Shown here one piece after another: positions 1 to 5,345 of a stretch of 7,016 nucleotides of DNA (position 1 is the stretch's first letter; every line of letters starts with the position of its first letter). Both the position numbers and the translations under genes were made by a program. The notes beneath the pieces are model-generated. The model saw nothing but the letters and a program-made list of their open reading frames with translations. It made no database searches and was not told where the DNA came from. This DNA is from Candidatus Omnitrophota bacterium. GTDB lineage: Bacteria; Omnitrophota; Koll11; Aquiviventales; Aquiviventaceae. The stretch spans positions 1-7,016 of the forward strand of contig JACPXS010000096.1 of assembly GCA_016196415.1 (NCBI GenBank), given 5' to 3'.

Positions 1-44
1 CATCTCTTCGTTCAGCGATCACCCCTGCACGGTCAACCCTGGAT

Positions 45-1043
45 CTACCCAGCCATTCGGAGGTTGTTGCGAAGCGCCGTTTGCTTCACCGTCGTCACGA
101 GTTTGGCGAAGGAGCGGCGCTGATCGACGTATTGGATGCCGAGCTGCTCGATCGTCTGCTTGTCGGCCGCCTCGAGGTTCAGGCCGTAGACGATGACTTC
201 CTTGGGGCGGTAGGGAGAGTCGACGATCCGCGACGCCAGTTGCCCGCAGTGGATTTGGTAGAGGGAGTCGAAGTTGATGAGGACGAGGTCCGGTCTGAAG
301 GTCATCAGCTTCTGCAGGACCTCGTTAATGGAGTAGGCGAATTCCACCTGGTAGGATCCGCCGCAGCGATGCTCATCCAGGAAGCACTCGCGCAAGTACG
401 AACTCAGGCGGTCTTCTTCGTTGGGGAGCACCTCAAGGACGAAGAGCAGCTTGGCCTTCGGGACCCCCTCCAGCACGCGGCTTTTGAGGAGCGTCTTCAT
501 GCGGCGCTCGGAGTCGGAGAGCACCTCGACGACCTTTTTCTTCAGCGCATCGAGGCCAATCGGTTTGGCAAAGAAGGCGTCGATCCCGATGGCTTCCACC
601 GTCTTTTTGTTCTCTTCATCGAAGGCGGTGATCACGAAGGTCTTCACGGCCGGATGGTCCCGCTTGATGATCTTGAGCAGCTCGATCCCGTTGATGCCGG
701 GGAGCTTGATGTCGATCAGCGCAAGCGCCGGTTGCTCCTCGGCCAGCAGCTTCAGCGCGGCTTCTCCGGAGGCGGCCGTCATGAGCTGATAGCCGCGATT
801 GCCGAAGAAGCTGCTGAGCGTTTCGAGCATCGTCGTCTCATCATCCACCACGAGGATCTTGCCCTTCACGATGGCCTGCTGTTCGAGATACGCCTCGAAG
901 TCCTCGCAGTCCACGTAGTAGTCCGCCTCGCAGTAGTTGCGGATGTACCACGTCCGCTCGGTGCCCACCCAGCGGTGCTGGCTCTCCGGCTTGATTCGGC
1001 AGAGCACCTTGCCATTGCGAAACAGCGGGCACTTTGCGGCCAT
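45..1043 (-). CDS. Response regulator with Cys4 N-terminus, receiver domain and degenerate second receiver
   Basis: A cytoplasmic two-component receiver protein of 332 residues. Residues 61-176 form a canonical receiver: acidic pair D67/D68, phosphoacceptor D111 in ALIDIKLPG, T139 in VITA, and K160 in FAKP. Residues 1-58 hold four cysteines (C5, C15, C38, C46) around the C-terminal YxDC pattern, which may bind a metal; this is inferred from spacing only. Residues 196-320 look like a second receiver: PDLVLIN aligns with PALALID of the first, but the phosphoacceptor position is N257 and the acidic pair is L203/E204, so phosphorylation there is unlikely. There is no DNA-binding, GGDEF or ATPase output domain, so it probably works by protein contact or in a phosphorelay. 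ATG at 1043 keeps C5, but no clear Shine-Dalgarno precedes it. The stop is TAG at 47-45. An ATG ends exactly at the window edge (3-1), too little to call a next gene. Confidence 0.92.
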   Translation of the reverse strand: MAAKCPLFRNGKVLCRIKPESQHRWVGTERTWYIRNYCEADYYVDCEDFEAYLEQQAIVKGKILVVDDETTMLETLSSFFGNRGYQLMTAASGEAALKLLAEEQPALALIDIKLPGINGIELLKIIKRDHPAVKTFVITAFDEENKKTVEAIGIDAFFAKPIGLDALKKKVVEVLSDSERRMKTLLKSRVLEGVPKAKLLFVLEVLPNEEDRLSSYLRECFLDEHRCGGSYQVEFAYSINEVLQKLMTFRPDLVLINFDSLYQIHCGQLASRIVDSPYRPKEVIVYGLNLEAADKQTIEQLGIQYVDQRRSFAKLVTTVKQTALRNNLRMAG

Positions 1044-1062
1044 CTACTTACACCCAAACCCC

Positions 1063-1120
1063 AAGCACCAAATTCCACACTCCAAATAAATTCCAAGCAC
1101 CAAAGTACCGAATCACCAAA
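1063..1120 (-). repeat. Left arm of imperfect inverted repeat flanking the S23 gene
   Basis: Read on the minus strand, this 58-bp arm begins directly after the S23 stop codon and ends 19 bp before the response regulator start. Its outer 24 bp (1063-1086) match 21 of 24 positions with 1522-1545 read on the plus strand, so the two are inverted repeats. The inner part is similar with gaps. It also contains an internal direct repeat, CCAAGCACCAAA on the plus strand, at 1061-1072 and 1093-1104. It is rich in TTTGG/TTGG units on the minus strand. Confidence 0.75.
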
Positions 1121-1519
1121 CTAGCTCACTTTTTCCGCGATCGAGGAAAGAATTTTTCTCAACTCGATCGCTTCTCGTTGTAACTGCTGCGTCTCGCCGT
1201 CTAAAGCCGGCTGGGCCTCCTCCAAGAGCTGAAGCCAAAAGTGAGCTTCTTTTGCTTCTTTCCGTGCGATTTTGATTCTGTAGCCGAAGTCTTTTTTGCT
1301 CAGCGCTTCATTCGCCTCACGGTAATTCGCACCAACTGAGCCGCACGACCGAACTAACTGACTCACGAGTTCGCGGTTGATTGCATTCGGGGGAATTCGC
1401 TTGCACGTGCGTATGACGCGCCTCGCGAATTCCAACGTCCGATCTTCAAGGTCGAAGTACTTGCCCCTCGTCAGCGCGGGGATTTTTGTTTGGATATTGG
1501 AGCTATGGTCATTGGTCAT
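1121..1519 (-). CDS. Four-helix-bundle protein of the S23 / 23S rRNA intervening-sequence family
   Basis: This 132-residue protein carries the hallmarks of the S23 (IVS-encoded) family: an early YFDLEDRTLEFARRV helix (residues 21-35), the core motif SCGSVGANYREANEALSKKDF at about 59-79, and an RIKIARKEAKEAHFWL helix near 82-97. The family was first known from intervening sequences in 23S rRNA genes of Leptospira and Coxiella, and it folds as a small helical bundle forming oligomers; its molecular function is not established. Its length is normal. Codons 1-11, from ATG at 1519, lie inside the right repeat arm, so residues such as MTNDHSSNIQ are probably repeat-derived rather than conserved. 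No clear ribosome site precedes this ATG, but no other in-frame ATG lies before the conserved core. The gene fills the space between the two repeat arms and sits between fabF and the response regulator, unrelated to either. Confidence 0.9.
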   Translation of the reverse strand: MTNDHSSNIQTKIPALTRGKYFDLEDRTLEFARRVIRTCKRIPPNAINRELVSQLVRSCGSVGANYREANEALSKKDFGYRIKIARKEAKEAHFWLQLLEEAQPALDGETQQLQREAIELRKILSSIAEKVS

Positions 1520-1545
1520 TGTTTGGAGCGTGGGATGTGGTGCTT
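1489..1545 (+). repeat. Right arm of imperfect inverted repeat flanking the S23 gene
   Basis: This 57-bp arm, read on the plus strand, starts with TTTGG and ends with GGTGCTT, as does the left arm read on the minus strand. The outer 24 bp (1522-1545) are 21/24 identical to the left arm. It covers the first codons of the S23 gene and its last two bases lie within the fabF stop codon (1544-1546). A tandem 7-bp repeat GGTCATT sits at 1507-1520. Beyond 1545 and below 1063 the similarity stops. Confidence 0.75.
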
Positions 1546-2794
1546 ATTTTCCCTCGTATTTCTTGATCACCAGCGCCGAATTTTTCCCCCCGAAGCCGAA
1601 GGAGTTCTTGAGCGCGATGTCGATCGTCGCCTTGCGCGCCACGTTGGGCACGTAGTCCAGGTCGCATTCCGGATCCGGGATTTCGTAGTTGATCGTCGGG
1701 GGGATCACCTGGTGCTCCAGGGCCAGCGCGGTCGCGATGAGCTCGACCGCCCCCGCGGCGCCGATCAGGTGCCCGATCATCGATTTCGTCGCCGAGACCG
1801 GAACCCGGTAGGCGTGCTGGCCGAAGACCTGTTTGATGACGAACGTTTCGGTCTTGTCATTGAGCGGGGTGGAGGTGCCGTGCGCGTTGATGTAGTTGAT
1901 CTCGGTGGGCTTGACGCCGGCATCGCTCAGCGCAATCTGGATGGCCCGGACCGCCTGTCGGCCTGACGGCTCCGGCGCCGTCATATGATAGGCATCGCAC
2001 GTCATCCCAAACCCGGTGATCTTGGCGTAGATGTGCGCCCCGTGCCGCTTGGCGTGCTCCAGATCCTCTAAGACGAGCATCCCCGCGCCTTCCCCGAGGA
2101 CAAAGCCGTCCCGTTCTTTATCAAAGGGCCGCGAGGCGCGTTCCGGATCGTCGTTGCGCTGCGACATCGCCCGCAGCATGCAGAAGGCGGAAAACGCCTG
2201 GGGAAACACCGTGGCCTCGGCGCCCCCCATCAAGATGACATCCAGCTCGCCTTTGCGGATGGCATTAAAGGCATAGCCCACCGCATCCAACGCGGATGAA
2301 CAGGCGGTCGCCAGGGAGAAGCTTGGCCCATAGAGCCCAAGCTCGATGGAAATGAAGCTGGCCGGCGCATCCGGAAACACGGTGAGGGCGGTAAAGGGGT
2401 TGATGCGCATGGGCCCCTTCTCTTTATAGACATCGTGCTGCTCTAAGATGAAGGCGTGCCCGGCCATCGCAGTCCCCACCACCACCCCGATCCGCTCCCG
2501 GTCTTCTTGATCCAAATCAATCGCGGCGTCCTTCACCGCCATCTTGGCGGCTGAGACGGCCATCTGGGAGGTCAAGTCCATCCGGCGGGACCACTTGGGG
2601 TCGATGTAGGCGCTGAAATCAAAGCCGTTAAGCTGGGCGGCAAACTGGGTGGGATAGGGGGAGGGGTCGAACTTGTTCACTCGCTTGATCCCGCAGCGGC
2701 CAACCCGAAGCGATTCCCAGAACGCGTCCTTCCCCGCTCCGATGGCGGTGATCACGCCTAAGCCGGTGATCGCCACACGGTTATTGGTTGGCAT
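1544..2794 (-). CDS. fabF: Beta-ketoacyl-ACP synthase II type enzyme (KAS II)
   Basis: Elongating condensing enzyme of type II fatty acid synthesis: a cysteine takes up the acyl chain from acyl-ACP and malonyl-ACP is decarboxylated to extend it by two carbons, in the cytoplasm. The 416-residue length fits FabF. The catalytic set is complete: C165 in TACSSA, H305 in NAHGTSTP, K337 in SATKSM and H342 in IGHLIGAAG, each two residues later than in E. coli FabF. Two sites differ from common housekeeping enzymes: SSALDAVG follows the cysteine, and the C-terminal glycine loop reads FGFGGKN where FGFGGTN is usual. The start at 2794 lies 14 bp inside the upstream regulator gene and has a good ribosome site, so translation is probably coupled. 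No acpP, fabG or fabD is seen nearby, which suggests a lone or specialised copy; a housekeeping role cannot be excluded. Confidence 0.93.
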   Translation of the reverse strand: MPTNNRVAITGLGVITAIGAGKDAFWESLRVGRCGIKRVNKFDPSPYPTQFAAQLNGFDFSAYIDPKWSRRMDLTSQMAVSAAKMAVKDAAIDLDQEDRERIGVVVGTAMAGHAFILEQHDVYKEKGPMRINPFTALTVFPDAPASFISIELGLYGPSFSLATACSSALDAVGYAFNAIRKGELDVILMGGAEATVFPQAFSAFCMLRAMSQRNDDPERASRPFDKERDGFVLGEGAGMLVLEDLEHAKRHGAHIYAKITGFGMTCDAYHMTAPEPSGRQAVRAIQIALSDAGVKPTEINYINAHGTSTPLNDKTETFVIKQVFGQHAYRVPVSATKSMIGHLIGAAGAVELIATALALEHQVIPPTINYEIPDPECDLDYVPNVARKATIDIALKNSFGFGGKNSALVIKKYEGK

Positions 2795-3014
2795 AAGCGG
2801 CTTTCCTCTTGCGGCTGCGCCGGGTGAGGGGTCGGTTCCACTGCTGGGCTTTGAGCCACTGGTCGATCTCCGCGCGGCGGAAGCGCCAGTGTTTTCCGAC
2901 CTTAGCGGCTGGGATGCGCCCGCTTTGCGCTAAGACGTAGAGGGTGGGCTTGGGAATCTTGAGGTAGCCGTGAAGTTCCTGGAGCGTGAGGATATCGGTG
3001 TTGGTCGGATCCAT
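2781..3014 (-). CDS. Excisionase-family (MerR-like) helix-turn-helix DNA-binding protein
   Basis: A small 77-residue protein made almost wholly of one winged helix-turn-helix of the excisionase/MerR-like type (HTH_17 kind): ILTLQELHGYLKIPKPTLY (residues 8-26) gives the helix-turn-helix, and GRIPAAKVGKHWRFRRAEIDQWL (32-54) gives the wing and closing helix with the usual WRFRRAEID signature. The tail (61-71) is strongly basic (RPLTRRSRKRK), which may add DNA contacts. There is no integrase beside it, so a transcriptional role is likelier than recombination. It is the first gene after a strong promoter and overlaps fabF by 14 bp, so it may control itself and fabF; this is inferred from position and from repeats in the promoter. 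GAGG at 3028-3025, 10 bases upstream, supports ATG at 3014. Confidence 0.9.
   Translation of the reverse strand: MDPTNTDILTLQELHGYLKIPKPTLYVLAQSGRIPAAKVGKHWRFRRAEIDQWLKAQQWNRPLTRRSRKRKAAYANQ
2804..2809 (-). promoter_or_regulatory. Ribosome binding site for fabF inside the upstream gene
   Basis: AGAGGA on the minus strand, 9 bases before the fabF ATG at 2794, within the last codons of the HTH gene. It supports this start over later ones and makes the 14-bp gene overlap credible. Confidence 0.7.
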
Positions 3015-3034
3015 GGATGCCTGACCTCACAACC

Positions 3035-3068
3035 GTTAACAGTTATTGTTCGTTATTATATAACAACT
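3035..3068. promoter_or_regulatory. Possible operator: repeated GTTA-type sites over and after the -10 box
   Basis: On the plus strand GTTAAC occurs at 3035-3040 and GTTATT at 3042-3047 and 3052-3057, the last two exactly 10 bp apart, i.e. one helical turn. An inverted repeat GTTAT/ATAAC spans the -10 region (GTTATATAATAAC on the minus strand), and GTTAAC is itself palindromic. Such phased repeats would suit autoregulation by the adjacent HTH protein; binding is inferred, not shown. Confidence 0.4.
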
Positions 3069-3085
3069 CATCGGAACAGTGTCAA
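3055..3085 (-). promoter_or_regulatory. Sigma-70-type promoter for the HTH-fabF operon
   Basis: On the minus strand a perfect -35 box TTGACA (3085-3080) is followed after 19 bases by a perfect -10 box TATAAT (3060-3055); an alternative -10, TATATA (3062-3057), gives the ideal 17-base spacing. The -10 edge is about 40 bases before the HTH start codon. This is the only strong promoter I could find in the window. Confidence 0.8.
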
Positions 3086-3114
3086 GCAGAATTTGAAGCA
3101 AACAAACCGGCAGG

Positions 3115-3239
3115 TGCTCTGTCGAAAAGCTGCTGCGTAGCAGCGGGTGACGCGGAGCCGGGGTCCCCATGTCCGCCCGCAGCACCAGCGCGATAGTCGC
3201 TGGGCGAGGATCCAGCGAGCTGGTTTTCGACAGAGCAAT
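3115..3239. mobile_element. MITE-like hairpin-rich element with 14-bp terminal inverted repeats
   Basis: A non-coding element between the kinase and HTH-fabF operons. The ends are perfect 14-bp inverted repeats: TGCTCTGTCGAAAA at 3115-3128 and its complement at 3224-3237. A 7-bp direct repeat CGGCAGG flanks it (3108-3114 and 3240-3246), directly on the left and after two bases on the right, resembling a target-site duplication. Inside are several further stems: GCTGCT/AGCAGC (3129-3144, 4-base loop), GCGGA/TCCGC (3152-3176), CCAGCG/CGCTGG (3185-3203, 7-base loop) and CCAGC/GCTGG (3212-3223). No transposase is encoded. It begins 17 bases after the last kinase stop codon, so as RNA it may also end or protect the kinase transcript. 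A REP/BIME-type repeat is the main alternative. Confidence 0.6.
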
Positions 3240-3254
3240 CGGCAGGATCAAAAA

Positions 3255-5345
3255 CTAGGAAACAACAAGCGGGAGAGACAGTTCAACCGTCGTGCCCTTC
3301 CCCGGCGTGCTGGAAATCTCAATCTGGCCTCCATGGCGCTCTACGATCCCCTTCACGATGGCGAGCCCCAGGCCCATGCCCCGTTCCTTGGTCGTGAAAA
3401 AGGGATCCCAGACCTGCCGCTGGAACTCCTGAGCAATCCCACAGCCGGTATCCGTCACCCACAGCAGAAGGCGGATCGCGTCGGCCTGTGTCGACACCTC
3501 AAGCCGACCGCCCCGGTCCATCGCCTCCAGGCTGTTCAGGAACAGGTTGAGGATCACCTGCTTGAGCTGCTGCGGATCTGCCTGGACGGTTACCCCATTC
3601 TCTCCAAAGAACTTTTGCACCTCCACCCCCTGCTTCAGGCATTGATCGGAAAGGAGCGAGAGCGTATCCTCCACGAGCTGGGTAAGCTGCACCGACTGAA
3701 GCTGGAGGGGTGCCGGCTTCGCGAAGTCTGACAGTTCCTTGACGAGCGTGTTGATCCGATCAATCTCAGCCTGGACGAGGCGGAAGAACTTCTTCCGGAA
3801 GGCCGGATCCGCGTACTTCTCCGGCAGGTATTGGGCGAAGGTCTTGATCGCTGAGAGGGGGTTTTTGATTTCGTGAGCCATCCCGGCCGCAAACCGACCG
3901 GCCGCCGCCAATCGCTCCTGAATCAGCAGCCGCTCGGAGGCCACCTTCAACTGCTCGTTGACCTTCAGGAGCTCCTCGTAGGACATCGCGTTTTCCACCG
4001 CCATCGCGGCCTCGTTGGCCAGCGTGGCGAAGGCGTGGAGGTCATCGGCCGAATAGCCGGCCCCCGAGAGCTTGGAGCCAAGGACCAAGAGCCCAATGAG
4101 CCGGTCCTCGATCAGGCCGGGAATGGCGAGCTCCGCCTCGAGGTGCTCGAGCTCTTCCCGGACCGCGCCACCCGCTTCCACGTCCAGGTCTTCCCTGACG
4201 ATGACCCTACGGTGCTCTTTGAGCCGCTGGATGAGGGCGTGGGATGACCCGAGCTCGTAGCGTGACTGGAGGGCGAGCCGTTTGACCCCGTGGCTTGCTC
4301 GAAGGACGTAGCCCTGGTGCGCGGAATCCCAAAGGAGCAGCGAGGCATGCGTGACCCGGACGGTGCGGCTGACGATCCGGGTGATGAGGTTTGCGAGCTT
4401 CGTGACGTTGCGCACCCGCGTCATCCCCCGCGCCGCCAACTGGAGCGTCCGCTGGTAGCGCCGCTGTTCTTTGAGGAGCCTGGCCTCGGCCTGCCGCCTC
4501 AGGTACGCGTAGGCGAAGGGTCCGGCCGTCGCCAACGCCGTGCACAACCCCAGCGGGACCAGCCACCATTCGCGTCCCAGCCGAGCCTCAAGCCATGCAT
4601 GACCCCGCCAACCCAAAACAAACGGCACTCCAAGAACGACCAGGTATGTACTTAACAGCAACCCTGCACGCGTAAAAACGATGCGGGTATCTGTCAAGCC
4701 GTGCTTCAAGATTCCATACGTGACCAACAGTGAATAGATGGGGATTGAAAAATTCCCGTACGGGTAGAGATCAATGCCCACCATCGGCAGCAACACTGAA
4801 GTTCCGCCCGTAAACCCTGTGGCCATTGCGAAGAAAACACATTGAAGCCGCTTTCGCTCAATCCCGTGAGCCCTGCGATAGCTCAAGAATAATCGCTGAT
4901 GCCCCAAGATCACGATGCCAAGCCAAATGATCAGTAACACTCTATAGAGGAGGTTCGCTCGGTGATAGTGCAGGCTCCCGAATAACCACTGAGTGTGTGC
5001 CATCGCCAGCCCTGTAACACTCAAGAGACTAGCCGCGAGAGCAAAGAGGTAGGCGGTCTTCACAGACGGTCTTCGAGCCCTGCCCGACATCACACATGAT
5101 AAATGGTAGAACGCCATACCGAGTGGGAAACCACCCACATGAGCCAGCCGCCATGACCAGATGGCCGCGTCAGGCGTCCTCGCCATGCCCGCGAACATTG
5201 TGCCCAGACCCCAGACCCCTACAAAGACGTTAAACCGTACCATCAGTTGATTAAGGAGCGATCGCGGAGCCCGAAGAAAGATGAAGGCAGCAAGCGAGAA
5301 GCAGGTGAGTGTAATCAGTAGCCCAGAACTCGCAAGCGGAGTCAT
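3255..5345 (-). CDS. Membrane sensor histidine kinase (7TM-type N-terminus, GAF, HisKA, HATPase_c)
   Basis: An inner-membrane sensor kinase of 696 residues. Residues 1-285 hold seven to nine hydrophobic segments (for example 6-25, 97-116, 131-152, 165-189, 199-214, 225-245, 259-282), like the 7TM N-terminal region of histidine kinases. About 310-455 is a GAF-type domain with the ending GYSADDLHAFATLANEAAMAVENA, followed by a short coiled segment. Phosphoacceptor H491 lies in MAHEIKNPL. The ATPase has an N box (N600, N604), G1 DTGCGI (632-637), WDPFFTTK (646-653) and G2 GMGLGLAI (656-663), so it should be active. The start ATG overlaps the upstream kinase stop as ATGA, which points to translational coupling; no strong ribosome site is seen. 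There is no receiver or DNA-binding domain. The kinase paired with it may be an ancient tandem duplicate. The signal is unknown. GC falls from about 68% to about 51% upstream of coordinate 4610. Confidence 0.95.
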   Translation of the reverse strand: MTPLASSGLLITLTCFSLAAFIFLRAPRSLLNQLMVRFNVFVGVWGLGTMFAGMARTPDAAIWSWRLAHVGGFPLGMAFYHLSCVMSGRARRPSVKTAYLFALAASLLSVTGLAMAHTQWLFGSLHYHRANLLYRVLLIIWLGIVILGHQRLFLSYRRAHGIERKRLQCVFFAMATGFTGGTSVLLPMVGIDLYPYGNFSIPIYSLLVTYGILKHGLTDTRIVFTRAGLLLSTYLVVLGVPFVLGWRGHAWLEARLGREWWLVPLGLCTALATAGPFAYAYLRRQAEARLLKEQRRYQRTLQLAARGMTRVRNVTKLANLITRIVSRTVRVTHASLLLWDSAHQGYVLRASHGVKRLALQSRYELGSSHALIQRLKEHRRVIVREDLDVEAGGAVREELEHLEAELAIPGLIEDRLIGLLVLGSKLSGAGYSADDLHAFATLANEAAMAVENAMSYEELLKVNEQLKVASERLLIQERLAAAGRFAAGMAHEIKNPLSAIKTFAQYLPEKYADPAFRKKFFRLVQAEIDRINTLVKELSDFAKPAPLQLQSVQLTQLVEDTLSLLSDQCLKQGVEVQKFFGENGVTVQADPQQLKQVILNLFLNSLEAMDRGGRLEVSTQADAIRLLLWVTDTGCGIAQEFQRQVWDPFFTTKERGMGLGLAIVKGIVERHGGQIEISSTPGKGTTVELSLPLVVS

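Noticed and set aside
1..9. Start codon of a next gene on the minus strand (ATG at 3-1)
   Set aside because: GAAGAG directly abuts the ATG with no proper spacing and no coding sequence is visible beyond the edge.
81..1124. Long plus-strand open frame of 347 codons opposite the response regulator
   Set aside because: It mirrors a well-supported receiver gene in the opposite strand; its translation is rich in R, L, H, V, E and D with no family motif, as expected from the shadow of a GC-rich gene.
1063..1545. CRISPR array or simple tandem repeat locus
   Set aside because: The repeats are two inverted arms around a gene with short degenerate units, not regularly spaced identical direct repeats.
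2781..3014. Phage excisionase or integration module
   Set aside because: The HTH fold is excisionase-like, but no integrase, attachment repeats or phage genes are present, and the gene is coupled to fabF.
3115..3237. Integron attC site
   Set aside because: The size and folded form are suggestive, but the ends lack the GTTRRRY/RYYYAAC core and no integrase or gene cassette is next to it.
3036..3251. Minus-strand 71-codon open frame through the intergenic element
   Set aside because: It reads through the inverted-repeat element and the promoter of the HTH gene, begins at a weak start and shows no family motif; non-coding is the better reading.
3224..3257. Classical rho-independent terminator for the kinase operon
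   Set aside because: The only T-run follows the stop codon before the hairpins rather than after a GC-rich stem, so the canonical order is not met; the element may still hinder transcription.
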